From the NCBI RefSeq assembly GCF_003431825.1, contig NZ_CP020083.1:3200501-3264500 (forward strand): a stretch of DNA of 64,000 nucleotides. Reading direction: 5' to 3'. Origin of the DNA: Blastomonas fulva. Its GTDB lineage: Bacteria > Pseudomonadota > Alphaproteobacteria > Sphingomonadales > Sphingomonadaceae. Both the position numbers and the translations under genes were made by a program. Under the pieces are notes generated by a model. That model was not told the DNA's origin and ran no database searches. It saw only the letters and a program-made list of their open reading frames with translations. Shown one piece after another: positions 1-8,200 of this stretch (the stretch's first letter is position 1; each line of letters begins with the position of its first letter).

Positions 1-540
1 GTCTTCCTCGACGACAACGGCAAGTATCGTCAGCCTGCCTATGTGCCGGCCTATGTCCGTCGTTATCCCTTCATGCTCGCACGTTTGCGTCCAGATGCCG
101 ACGAGCTGTCGCTGTGCTTCGACCCGACCTGCGAGGCTCTGGGCGAGTTCGAGGAAGGCGATGCGCTGTTCGACGGCGACCAGCCCAGCGAAACCACCAA
201 GAACATCCTGCAGTTCTGCGAGGATTTCGAGCGCGCGGTTCAGGGTACCGCCTTCTTCATGGAAGAGCTCAAGAAGCACGACCTGCTGATGGACGGCGAG
301 CTTAAGATCGAGCACCAGTCGCTCGCCCAGCCCTTCGTCTATCAGGGCTTCCAGATGGTCAACGAAGAGAAGCTGCGCGACATGCGCGGCGACGAACTGC
401 GCAAGCTGAGCCAGAACGGCGCCCTGCCGCTGATCCACGCGCATCTGTTCTCGCTGCAGGTGATGCGCGATCTGTTCGCCCAGCAGGCTGCGGACGGCAA
501 GGTGCCCAACCTTCCGGCAGAAGCCACCCAGACCAAGTAA
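1..540 (+). CDS. SapC family protein, 3' part only
   Basis: The reading frame is open from base 1 and ends with TAA at 538-540, giving 179 residues of a protein whose 5' end lies outside the window. The visible start contains FLDDNGKYRQPAYVPAYVRR, followed by YPFM, the aromatic PAYVPAYVRRYPF block I associate with the SapC family, usually about 240 residues, so roughly the first quarter is missing. ATG and GTG codons near 41-43 are internal and not starts. SapC was named from a Campylobacter S-layer locus, but in alphaproteobacteria these proteins are mostly found near tryptophan halogenases and TonB receptors and their role is unclear. Only the next gene (convergent, unrelated) is visible, so context adds nothing. 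The family call is fairly sure, the function is not. Confidence 0.75.
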   Translation, partial: VFLDDNGKYRQPAYVPAYVRRYPFMLARLRPDADELSLCFDPTCEALGEFEEGDALFDGDQPSETTKNILQFCEDFERAVQGTAFFMEELKKHDLLMDGELKIEHQSLAQPFVYQGFQMVNEEKLRDMRGDELRKLSQNGALPLIHAHLFSLQVMRDLFAQQAADGKVPNLPAEATQTK

Positions 541-622
541 TCACCAGATCAGGTGATTGCATTCATCGGCTGCTGCGCCCCCGGCATCTCCGGGCAGCGC
601 AGCAGCCGATGTGCGTTTGCTG

Positions 623-2386
623 TCAGCCGAAAAGTCCGGCGAGATCCTTTTTCAGGATCTTGCCATTGGCGTTGCGCGGAAGCGTATCCGTGCAGAACAC
701 GATCCGCACCGGCACCTTGAACGCGGCGAGACGCTCGCGCACCCAGGCCTGCAGTTCCGCCTCGCTGGCATGGGTTCCGGGAGCCAGGTGCACCACCGCC
801 GCCGGTTCTTCTCCCAATGTGCGATGCGGCAGGCCGATCAACGCGGCATCGGTGACCGCGGGGTGATCGTAGAGCACGTTCTCCACCTCTGACGAATAGA
901 TGTTCTCGCCGCCGCGGATGATCATGTCCTTGGCGCGGTCGACGATGTAGCAAAAGCCCTCCTCGTCGAGGCGCGCCAGATCGCCGGTGCGCACCCAGCC
1001 ATCGACAAAGGTGGCGGCGCTGGCCTCGGGCTTGTTCCAATAGCCTTTGACGATCTGCGGCCCCCTCGCCCACAGCTCGCCAACCTCGCCGACCCCAAGC
1101 TCGGTCACGCCATCGGCATCCATGATCTTGAGGTCGCTGACCGGCACGGCAGGGCCGCAGCTGTCGGGGCGGTTGAGATAGTCCTCGGCCGAGTGGCTGG
1201 TCACCGTCGCCATGGTTTCGGTCATGCCCCAGCCATTGCCGGGCAACGCGCCGAAGATGTCGCGGATCTTGCGCACCAGCTCGGGTGCAGACGGCGCACC
1301 GCCATAGGAAATCGACTTGAGCGAGCTCAGATCATACTTGTCGCGATCGGGATGCTCGATCAGCTGCCAGGCAATGGTCGGGACCCCGCCGGTGGCGGTG
1401 ACGCGCTCGCGCTCGATAATTTCGAGCGCCTTCACCGTATCCCAGCGGTGCATGAACACCATGGTCGACCCGCCGAACATGATCCCGGTCATCCCCGCGC
1501 TGCAGGCGGTGACATGGAACAACGGGATAACCGTCAGCATCACGGCGGGTTCGGGCGCGGGCGGCGCCTCGCCGCGCCTCAGCGCGCTGCGGACCCCGGC
1601 ATAGGCCGTGGTCAGGATGTTGGTTGTCATGTTGCGATGGCTGCCCAGCGCGCCCTTGGGGTTGCCGGTGGTACCGCTGGTGTAGAAGATGGTCGCAGCA
1701 TCCTCAGGAGCCAGCGCGATATCCGGCAAGGTCGCTGCATCGAGCGCCGTATAGCCGTGCGGCGAACCTATCAGGTCCTCCAATGGCTTCGCCTTGTGCG
1801 GCAGGTCGCTCGTGCTGCGGGTGACGAGGATGCTCTCAAGGTCTTCCAGTTCGGAAAGATACGGGCTGATCCGGTCGAGGCGTTCCCCATCGGCAATCAG
1901 CAGCCGGGCGCCGGAATCGGAAATGCCATAGGCCAGCTCGCCCCCTGTCCACCAGGCGTTGAGCGGCACCGCGATCGCCCCCAGGCTGACGATCGCGAAA
2001 AACGCCACCGGCCATTCGGGCAGATTGCGCATCGCCAGCGCCACCCGGTCGCCCTTGCCAATGCCTGCCGCCTGCAACGCATGCGCCAGTGTCGCGGTCG
2101 CACGGAACCAAGCTTCATAGCTGACCCGTTCGTTCTCATAGACGATGAAAGTCCGCTCCCCATGCGCCCGCGCCGCAAGCGCAAGCGCGGCGAGGCTTGG
2201 CGGCGCATTCTTCCAGCACCGGGTAGCAACGCCTTCCACCTCGACCGTCTCGATCTCGAACGGCTGACCCGGCGCGCACAAGATCGCCTCGATCTGCTTG
2301 ATCGACATCGCAGGCCATCCCAAAGGCGGCGCCCACGATGACGCGGCGTAGCCTTGGGGCGCGGGCGTGGTTTCCGTTATCGTCAT
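623..2386 (-). CDS. Acyl-CoA synthetase, class I AMP-forming (long/medium-chain fatty acid-CoA ligase-like)
   Basis: A 587-residue adenylate-forming enzyme expected to activate a carboxylic acid with ATP and join it to CoA. Visible family motifs in order: the phosphate-binding loop YTSGTTGNPKG (about 235-245), the aromatic GWGMTET block (about 385-391), the RTGDL hinge region (about 480), DRAKDMIIRGGENIYSSEVE (about 500-520), and NANGKILKKDL at the C-terminus with the catalytic lysine near 576. I chose ATG at 2386 because AGAGGA lies about 10 bases upstream; longer in-frame starts lack this. Substrate chain length cannot be read from the sequence. The gene is divergent from the Crp/Fnr-type regulator across 273 bases, and a perfect dyad (2417-2431) lies just upstream of its start. 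It stands alone; its 3' end faces the SapC gene. Confidence 0.9.
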   Translation of the reverse strand: MTITETTPAPQGYAASSWAPPLGWPAMSIKQIEAILCAPGQPFEIETVEVEGVATRCWKNAPPSLAALALAARAHGERTFIVYENERVSYEAWFRATATLAHALQAAGIGKGDRVALAMRNLPEWPVAFFAIVSLGAIAVPLNAWWTGGELAYGISDSGARLLIADGERLDRISPYLSELEDLESILVTRSTSDLPHKAKPLEDLIGSPHGYTALDAATLPDIALAPEDAATIFYTSGTTGNPKGALGSHRNMTTNILTTAYAGVRSALRRGEAPPAPEPAVMLTVIPLFHVTACSAGMTGIMFGGSTMVFMHRWDTVKALEIIERERVTATGGVPTIAWQLIEHPDRDKYDLSSLKSISYGGAPSAPELVRKIRDIFGALPGNGWGMTETMATVTSHSAEDYLNRPDSCGPAVPVSDLKIMDADGVTELGVGEVGELWARGPQIVKGYWNKPEASAATFVDGWVRTGDLARLDEEGFCYIVDRAKDMIIRGGENIYSSEVENVLYDHPAVTDAALIGLPHRTLGEEPAAVVHLAPGTHASEAELQAWVRERLAAFKVPVRIVFCTDTLPRNANGKILKKDLAGLFG

Positions 2387-2416
2387 GGCTTGGCGATCCT
2401 CTAACATCATTTTTCT

Positions 2417-2431
2417 GTGTTGCGACAACAC
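2417..2431. promoter_or_regulatory. Perfect inverted repeat upstream of the acyl-CoA synthetase gene
   Basis: GTGTTG-CGA-CAACAC is a perfect 6-3-6 dyad 31 bases upstream of the acyl-CoA synthetase start (minus strand). Its position in a divergent promoter region suits a repressor operator. No known regulator could be assigned from the sequence. Confidence 0.35.
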
Positions 2432-2532
2432 TATGCAAATGGATGCGCGGCGCAATCACTCAATTGCAGGATCGATTCAGGCAGGCGTGCGTAGGCATCC
2501 CTAGCAACCGGATGCTCTTTATAACATAGGTT

Positions 2533-2550
2533 AATTTACTGAATTTACTG
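2533..2550. repeat. Tandem 9-base direct repeat in AT-rich promoter region
   Basis: AATTTACTG occurs twice in immediate tandem inside an unusually AT-rich stretch (about 2515-2575) of the divergent spacer between the acyl-CoA synthetase and the Crp/Fnr-type gene. The AT-rich island is probably where promoters lie; the repeat could be a binding site or chance. Confidence 0.35.
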
Positions 2551-2659
2551 GATAATTAATCTCAAGCACCTAAATTGGGCGCGCCGGGCATGGGTTTGAG
2601 ATCAAAGCCGAGGATTTTGCGGTGTGCCGCCGCAGCGTCCACAATACAGGAGGCCAACC

Positions 2660-3397
2660 TTGTTCGACAGCTGTTTTGTGGCACGTCTGAACCGCTATCT
2701 CGATCTGACGCCGTCCGAAAGGGATGCGATCACGCAGCTCGAGCGCGACCCGAAGAATTACGCTGCCGGCACGACGCTGTGGACCGAAGGGGATGACGTT
2801 TCCGAACTTCTGATCGTGCACCAGGGCTGGGCACTGTCTGAAACGCGGCTGACCGGCGGCAAGCGCCAGATCCTGCGCTTTCATTTTTCGGGCGATCTGA
2901 TCGGAGCATCCGGGATCGCGTTTCGCGACGCGCCCGCCAGCATCGTGGCGGCCACCGACATGGTCGTCTGCCGATTCCCGCGCATGGCCCTGGGCGAGAC
3001 GTTTATCGCCCACCCCCGGCTGGCGGCGTTGTTCTTCTCCATCAGCCAGATGGAAAGCATCGATCTGTCCGACCGCCTGCGCGCCATGGGGCGCAGCGAG
3101 GGCAAGGCGCGGCTCGCCAACCTGTTCCTCTCGATCGCCGCGCGTATGCGCGCGGTGACCGGCGAGCACAATCCGGTGGTGCGCATTCCGCTGACCCAGA
3201 GCGATCTGGGTGATGCGGTTGGCCTCACCCAGGTTCACGTCAACCGGCTGATCCGCCAGATGACCGAAGAGAAACTGATCACCCGCAACCGCAGCACGGT
3301 GACGCTGCTTGATGAGCAGGGGCTGGTTGACCTCTCCCGCTTCGTCGATCGTTTCAGCTCTGTCGATTCAAGCTGGTTCCCCCCTGCGGCGGGATGA
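2660..3397 (+). CDS. Crp/Fnr family transcriptional regulator
   Basis: A 245-residue regulator with an N-terminal cyclic-nucleotide-binding-like beta-roll (about 10-120), a long dimer helix (about 125-165) and a C-terminal winged helix-turn-helix (about 177-206, with LTQVHVNRLIR as the recognition region). I chose the TTG at 2660 because a perfect AGGAGG (2648-2653) stands 6 bases upstream; the in-frame GTG at 2624 has no ribosome site and would place AGGAGG inside the gene. The only cysteines are at 5 and 104, so the four-cysteine iron-sulfur site of true FNR is absent, and the HTH is of the QVHVNR type common in alphaproteobacterial paralogues. Signal and targets are unknown. The gene is divergent from the acyl-CoA synthetase and may control it, which is inference only. 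Confidence 0.88.
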   Translation: MFDSCFVARLNRYLDLTPSERDAITQLERDPKNYAAGTTLWTEGDDVSELLIVHQGWALSETRLTGGKRQILRFHFSGDLIGASGIAFRDAPASIVAATDMVVCRFPRMALGETFIAHPRLAALFFSISQMESIDLSDRLRAMGRSEGKARLANLFLSIAARMRAVTGEHNPVVRIPLTQSDLGDAVGLTQVHVNRLIRQMTEEKLITRNRSTVTLLDEQGLVDLSRFVDRFSSVDSSWFPPAAG

Positions 3398-3451
3398 CCG
3401 CCCTGCCAGTATCTGTCGTCCGGCGATGGCGTCGGCTAGAAAGCGTTCCTA

Positions 3452-4555
3452 ATGTCTGACCTTGATTTCCTGTCGCGCGCTTTCGGATTCGGCCCTGAAG
3501 CACCATCGGCCAAAGACGATGATTCCGGGTCCTTGCTCGCCGCACGCGATGCCCTGCTGCGGATGAATTCGGCATTCCGCATCCTCACCGATGCGATGCC
3601 GCAGATGGTCTGGTCGACCCTGCCCGATGGCTTCCACGATTATTACAATGCGCGCTGGTACGAATTCACCGGCGTGCCCTCAGGCTCGACCGATGGCGAA
3701 GGGTGGAACGGCGTGTTCCATCCGGCTGACCAGGATCATGCCTGGGGTGTGTGGCGCCATTCGCTGGAAACCGGCGAACCCTACGAAATCACCTATCGCC
3801 TGCGGCACCACAGCGGCGAATACCGCTGGACGCTCGGCCGCGCGCTGCCGCTGCACAACGAACAGGGCAAGATCGTGCGCTGGATCGGCACTTGCACCGA
3901 TATTCACCAAGCCAAGATGATGGCCGAGGAAAACGAGGTTCTCAGCCGTGAGCTCAGCCACCGGATCAAGAACATTTTCGCGGTGATCAACGGGCTGATC
4001 GGCATGTCGGCGCGGCAGAGCCCCGAGCTCAAGCCGCTCGCCGCCGAACTCCAGGACCGGATCGCGGCGCTGGGCCGCGCGCACGAGTTCGCCCGCCCTC
4101 ATAGCGAGCAGTCGCGACCGGTCTCTATCGCTTCGACCTTGCGCGGATTGCTGACCGAGATCCTCGTCGCCTATCCGGCGCTCGGCGAAGGCCGCTTGGT
4201 CATCGCCGGCGATGATCCCGAGATCGATGATCGCAGTGCTACGCCGATCGCCCTGGTGTTTCACGAGCTCGCAACCAACTCCGCAAAATACGGCGCGCTG
4301 TCCGCCGAGCAAGGCAGGGTGGATATCGACATCGTGCAGGACGGCAATGACGTGAAGGTTAACTGGACCGAGCGCGACGGCCCGGCCATCGTCGGGGAGC
4401 CGCAGGAAACAGGGTTCGGTACACGGCTTGTGCAGCTTGCCATCAACCAGCAGTTGGCCGGCGACATCCAGCGGCATTGGCTGCCGGAAGGGCTGCGCGT
4501 CGACATGCGGATGTCGGCAAGTCGCCTGCGCAGGGCCGAGGGCGCGCCCGTTTAA
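3452..4555 (+). CDS. PAS domain sensor histidine kinase, HWE family
   Basis: A soluble 367-residue kinase with no membrane segment. A PAS domain (about 41-155, ending in the PAC-like WIGTCTDIHQAK) is followed by an HWE dimerisation and phosphoacceptor region, LSRELSHRIKN, with His170, then the ATP-binding region with HELATNSAKYGAL (about 271-283) and the WTE signature at 305-307 that gives the family its name. HWE kinases are common in alphaproteobacteria and often serve light, stress or general stress-response signalling. The PAS sequence does not show the GXNCRFLQ flavin-binding motif of LOV domains, so the signal is unknown. The gene converges on a single-domain receiver gene 18 bases away, the likeliest partner by position. 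Confidence 0.9.
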   Translation: MSDLDFLSRAFGFGPEAPSAKDDDSGSLLAARDALLRMNSAFRILTDAMPQMVWSTLPDGFHDYYNARWYEFTGVPSGSTDGEGWNGVFHPADQDHAWGVWRHSLETGEPYEITYRLRHHSGEYRWTLGRALPLHNEQGKIVRWIGTCTDIHQAKMMAEENEVLSRELSHRIKNIFAVINGLIGMSARQSPELKPLAAELQDRIAALGRAHEFARPHSEQSRPVSIASTLRGLLTEILVAYPALGEGRLVIAGDDPEIDDRSATPIALVFHELATNSAKYGALSAEQGRVDIDIVQDGNDVKVNWTERDGPAIVGEPQETGFGTRLVQLAINQQLAGDIQRHWLPEGLRVDMRMSASRLRRAEGAPV

Positions 4556-4573
4556 CCGGGCGGCAATCCGCGA

Positions 4574-4981
4574 TCAGGAAGACAGCAGCATCAGCCCCGG
4601 CGGCGGGGTGGGCGTAGGCATGCCGCTGCGGGCTGCCACCGCAAAATCCACTGCCTCGATCACCTGACGGCTGTCGACAGGCTTGATCATGACGCCAAGC
4701 GCGCCGGGGATCGGAATATCGATCTGCCGCGGATTGGCTGTCACGAAGATCACCGTGCAGCCGATTTCCTGGCCAAGCCAGGCGCCGATCGAAGGACCGG
4801 TCGCGCCATCGCACAGGTTGATGTCGACAAGCGCAATGCTCGGCTGGCGTTCGGCCAGACGCATTGCCGATGTCCAATCATCGCCGACCCCGACAACTTC
4901 GTGACCGGCATCTTCCAGCCCGACCTGCATGTCGAGCGCGACGAGAAATTCGTCTTCAATGATGAGGATGCGGGCGGTCAT
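4574..4981 (-). CDS. Stand-alone response regulator receiver domain protein
   Basis: A 135-residue protein consisting of one receiver domain with no output domain. The acidic pocket Glu9-Asp10, phospho-acceptor Asp53 (in LVDINL), Thr81 and Lys100 (in IKP) are all present, so it should be phosphorylatable. The last 15 or so residues form a short proline-rich tail. Single-domain receivers next to HWE kinases usually act as phosphate sinks or shuttles, or bind a partner protein. Here it faces the HWE kinase gene tail to tail, so the two are separately transcribed but probably functionally linked. Its promoter lies in the 4982-5271 spacer shared with the DUF885 gene. Confidence 0.88.
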   Translation of the reverse strand: MTARILIIEDEFLVALDMQVGLEDAGHEVVGVGDDWTSAMRLAERQPSIALVDINLCDGATGPSIGAWLGQEIGCTVIFVTANPRQIDIPIPGALGVMIKPVDSRQVIEAVDFAVAARSGMPTPTPPPGLMLLSS

Positions 4982-5060
4982 GACACTGGGTCTTCAAATC
5001 TTTGCTGCGCCATTCCCAATGAACGGCCTTCGCAACATCAAACCACCGGTGAGCCATAAA

Positions 5061-5095
5061 GTTTCATCGATTAGTTGATGCATGTTAATCGAAAC
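5061..5095. promoter_or_regulatory. Long imperfect dyad in the divergent spacer between receiver and DUF885 genes
   Basis: GTTTC(AT)CGATTA on the left pairs with TAATCGAAAC on the right: ten matching bases interrupted by a two-base bulge, around a 12-base centre. The 290-base spacer (4982-5271) is noticeably AT-richer than its neighbours and contains no convincing reading frame. The dyad is a candidate operator or a hairpin in one of the leaders. Confidence 0.35.
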
Positions 5096-5271
5096 GCTCG
5101 ATTCATCCGATTTCGAGCCGCGAGTTTCCACCAACGCACGCCCGGCTTCGACAAGATGTTTAACGGCTGGATTGCTGTAGGATTAACCGCGTGTTAGCGC
5201 GTAGCATCCGCAGCCTGATGGCCTTCAGGCCCAGGCGCGTTCCTCTTTGCGACCTGGAAGGTTTCAGTCCT

Positions 5272-7092
5272 ATGCCGTCATTCCGTCAAACCATCCTGCT
5301 ACTCGCCAGCGCGGCGCTGGCAGCGCCGCTCGCGCTTGCCCCCGCAGCCGCGCAGCCAGCGACCCAGGCCGCCCCGCAGTCCGAAGACGCGCGGCTGACT
5401 GCCCTGTTTGCGGCAGACGACGAAGCGCAGCTGAAGCGCAACCCGATCGGTGGCCTGTTCCGCGGCGATCTGCGTTATGCCGATCAGCTCGGCGACTATA
5501 TTTCGGACGCCTACTACGACGGCGAACGCAAGGCGGCCGAAGCCAATCTGGTCGAGCTTGCCAAGATCGACCGCAACAAGCTGACCGCAACCAACCAGAT
5601 CGCCTATGACATCTTCAGCCGCAACCAGAAGGACGCGATCAAGGGCCTTTCGCCCGAATTTCTGCCGCTGACTGCGGTGCGTCCGCTCAACCACTTTTTC
5701 GGCTTCCACACCTTCTATCCCAACTTCGCCTCGGGCACCGGCACCGCGCCGTTCAAGACCGTGGTGGATTACGAGAACAACCTGAAGCGCCACAAGGAAT
5801 TCGTCGTCCTGCTTGATCGTTCGATTGGCCGCTTCAAGGAAGGTCAGGCCTCCGGTGTCTTCGAAACCAAGCTGACCATCCGCAACGTCATCGAGCAGCT
5901 TGAAACCCAGCTCAAGCAGACCCCCGAAGAATCGCCGTACTACGGCCCGATCAAGACCTTCCCGGCAGATTTCAGCGAAGCCGACAAGGCGCGCTTCACC
6001 GCCGAGTATCGCAACGTCATCACCAACGAGATCTATCCCGCCTATCAGCGGCTGCGCGACTACCTCGCCAATGAGTATCTCAAGGATGCGCGCGAAGGGG
6101 TCGGCCTCAAGTACATGAAGGGCGGCGACAAGCTTTACGCCTATATGATCGAGCAGACCACGACGCTGCCGCTGACCGCCGATGAAGTGCACAATCTGGG
6201 GCTCAGCGAGGTCAAGCGTATCCTCACCGAGATGGACACGATCAAGACCGAGGTCGCCTTCAAGGGAACGCTGGGCGAATTCTTCAACCACATCCGCACT
6301 GACCCCAAGTTCAAGATGGCGAGCCGCGAGGCGCTGACCCAGGGCTATTACGACATCGGCAAGAAGGTCGACGCTGTCATCTCGACCCAGTTCAAGATCC
6401 TGCCCAAGACCCCGCTGGAAATCCGCCCCTATGAGGAGTTCCGCGAGAAGTTCGAAGCAGGTGGCAGCTATCAGTCGGGCAATCCCGATGGCTCGCGCCC
6501 CGGCATCTTCTACTTCAACGCCTATGACCTTCCCAGCCGCACCACGCCGGGCATGACGACATTGTATCTGCACGAAGGCGCGCCGGGGCATCACTTCCAG
6601 ATCAGCCTGGCACAGGAAAACCAGGCCCTGCCCGCGTTCATGCGCTTTGGCGGCAACACCGCCTATGTCGAGGGTTGGGCGCTGTATTCGGAGAAATTGG
6701 GCTATCCGATGGGTCTGTTCACCGATCCCTATCAGCGCTTCGGCCATCTCGATGACGAGATGCTGCGCGCCATGCGGCTAGTGGTCGATACCGGGATCCA
6801 TTCCAAGGGCTGGACCCGCGAACAGGCGATCAAGTACATGCTCGACAACTCGTCGATGGGCGAGACCGACGCCACTGCCGAGGTCGAGCGTTACATCGCG
6901 ATCCCCAGCCAGGCGCTGGCCTACAAGATCGGTGCGCTGACGATCCAGCGGCTCAAGGCCAAGGCCGAAAAGGAACTGGGCAGCAAGTTCGATCCGCGCG
7001 AGTTCCACGATCAGGTTCTCAACACCGGCGCGCTGCCGATGAGCGTGCTGGAAGAGAAGATCAACCGCTGGATCGTCGCCAGCAAGGGATGA
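5272..7092 (+). CDS. Secreted DUF885 family (zinc metallopeptidase-like) protein
   Basis: A 606-residue exported protein. ATG at 5272 is preferred because it opens directly into a signal peptide (MPSFRQTILLLASAALAAP, then ALAPAAAQ, probable cleavage after AQ) and has GGAAG 11 bases upstream; the longer in-frame GTG start would bury the signal sequence. The mature part is a DUF885 domain with the family's HEGAPGHHFQ motif, in which His-Glu and the second His resemble an HExxH-type zinc site, followed about 25 residues on by YVEGWALYSEKLG with a likely third ligand or catalytic glutamate. Members are regarded as periplasmic metallopeptidases of unknown substrate, length near 600, so this one looks full-length. 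It is alone on its transcript or leads the DUF167 gene behind it. Confidence 0.88.
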   Translation: MPSFRQTILLLASAALAAPLALAPAAAQPATQAAPQSEDARLTALFAADDEAQLKRNPIGGLFRGDLRYADQLGDYISDAYYDGERKAAEANLVELAKIDRNKLTATNQIAYDIFSRNQKDAIKGLSPEFLPLTAVRPLNHFFGFHTFYPNFASGTGTAPFKTVVDYENNLKRHKEFVVLLDRSIGRFKEGQASGVFETKLTIRNVIEQLETQLKQTPEESPYYGPIKTFPADFSEADKARFTAEYRNVITNEIYPAYQRLRDYLANEYLKDAREGVGLKYMKGGDKLYAYMIEQTTTLPLTADEVHNLGLSEVKRILTEMDTIKTEVAFKGTLGEFFNHIRTDPKFKMASREALTQGYYDIGKKVDAVISTQFKILPKTPLEIRPYEEFREKFEAGGSYQSGNPDGSRPGIFYFNAYDLPSRTTPGMTTLYLHEGAPGHHFQISLAQENQALPAFMRFGGNTAYVEGWALYSEKLGYPMGLFTDPYQRFGHLDDEMLRAMRLVVDTGIHSKGWTREQAIKYMLDNSSMGETDATAEVERYIAIPSQALAYKIGALTIQRLKAKAEKELGSKFDPREFHDQVLNTGALPMSVLEEKINRWIVASKG

Positions 7093-7173
7093 CGGGCGCT
7101 GGCTGATCAGCCTGCCCCCGCTGCCGAACCGACCCCGCCCTGGCGCGCTGCGCCGGGCGGGGTTGTCATTATC

Positions 7174-7443
7174 GTGCGGGCAACGCCACGAGCCAGCCGC
7201 AGCCAGATCTCAGGGATCGGCCTTGATGCGGACGGGCGCAGCGTGCTGGCAGTGCGCATCGCAGCACCCCCATCCGAAGGCGCCGCCAATGCCGACCTGA
7301 CCGATCTGCTCGCCGCCGCGCTGGGTGTCCGCAAGCGCGATGTGGTGATCCACAGGGGCGAAACCGGGCGCAACAAGCAGGTCCACGTGGCAGGTGACGC
7401 CATGGCCCTGATCGCCCGGCTCGAGGCGCTGAACGGCGGCTGA
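7174..7443 (+). CDS. DUF167 (YggU) family protein, true start uncertain
   Basis: A small protein of the DUF167/YggU fold, shown by RATPRASRSQISG, PPSEGAANADL and VVIHRGETGRNKQV, the usual order in this family. Function is unknown in all lineages. GTG at 7174 is the first conventional start, giving 89 residues, but it cuts off the first beta strand. The same frame stays open from 7093, straight after the DUF885 stop, and encodes PWRAAPGGVVIIV before RATPRASR, which looks like the usual N-terminus. No ATG, GTG or TTG occurs in that extension; a CTG is at 7099, and an ATG overlapping the previous stop (7089) is in another frame. Either a rare start codon is used or there is a frameshift or sequence error near 7090-7100. 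Confidence 0.8.
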   Translation: MRATPRASRSQISGIGLDADGRSVLAVRIAAPPSEGAANADLTDLLAAALGVRKRDVVIHRGETGRNKQVHVAGDAMALIARLEALNGG

Positions 7444-7567
7444 TCCCTCCCCGGCCCGCATGGCCAACTGGCTTTGCGTCAATAACATTTGCCAGTGGGC
7501 TGCATCTTATGCACTCTTGGCCCCGTATCTCGCAGCAAGGCGCAGAACGGGGGGCGGTTTACCAATC

Positions 7568-8200
7568 ATGGACTTTCAGCAGGAGGGCTGGCCGCCCAGG
7601 ACCGACGACCGTCCGCCCACATTGCTCTCCCGGCTGGTTCGGCGATTGCTGCTGCTGCTCTACAGACGGCATGGCTGGCGCGCAGAAGGGGTCGTTCCCG
7701 AACCGCGCCGCTTCGTCATCATCGCAGCCCCGCACACCAGCAACTGGGATTTTCTCTATTTTCTCGGGCTGACCACGGACCTTGGCGTCAAGGCGCACTT
7801 CATGGCCAAGACCTCGCTGTTCCGTTGGCCACTGGGGCGCTTCATGCGCGACATGGGCGGGGTGCCGGTGGAACGCAGCTACAACCGCGGCCAGGTGCAG
7901 CAGATGGTCGAGGAATTCGCACGGCGCGACGAGTTCATGCTCACCATCGCGCCCGAGGGCACGCGCGGCAATGTCCGCCACTGGCGCACCGGGTTCTACC
8001 AGATCGCGCTGGCCGCAAGGGTGCCGCTGGTCTGCGGGCTGATGGATTATGGCCGCAAGGTCGGCGGGCTCGGCCCTGCGATCATGCCCACGGGCGACTA
8101 TGCCGAGGACATGAAGAAGATCATGGATTTCTACAAGAGCGTGACGCCGCGCCATCCCGATCGCGCGGGCACGGACATCATCAAGGACAGCCGGCTGTGA
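7568..8200 (+). CDS. 1-acyl-glycerol-3-phosphate acyltransferase-like (PlsC family) protein
   Basis: A 210-residue acyltransferase. The catalytic HX4D block is visible as PHTSNWDF and the substrate-binding glycine-rich block as PEGTRG, with an intervening FRWPLGRFMRDMGGVPVER segment typical of PlsC relatives that use acyl-CoA or acyl-ACP. A hydrophobic leucine-rich stretch near the N-terminus (LLLLLY) probably anchors it to the inner membrane face. ATG at 7568 was chosen because the sequence before it, although open, does not look like protein. The stop overlaps the GTG start of the following DUF1295 gene by four bases (GTGA), so both are translated together. Whether it makes phosphatidate or another lipid is unknown. 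Confidence 0.85.
   Translation: MDFQQEGWPPRTDDRPPTLLSRLVRRLLLLLYRRHGWRAEGVVPEPRRFVIIAAPHTSNWDFLYFLGLTTDLGVKAHFMAKTSLFRWPLGRFMRDMGGVPVERSYNRGQVQQMVEEFARRDEFMLTIAPEGTRGNVRHWRTGFYQIALAARVPLVCGLMDYGRKVGGLGPAIMPTGDYAEDMKKIMDFYKSVTPRHPDRAGTDIIKDSRL

Noticed and set aside
2660..3397. Assigning the Crp/Fnr protein as oxygen-sensing FNR that reads the box at 60120
   Set aside because: It has only two cysteines, not the four-cysteine cluster site, and its recognition helix is not FNR-like.
4982..5271. EcfG-type general stress promoter before the receiver gene
   Set aside because: I looked for GGAAC with CGTT at the required spacing on both strands and found no fair match.
5299..6747. Long open frame antisense to the DUF885 gene
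   Set aside because: Shadow of the codon bias of the real gene; no start context and no recognisable domain.
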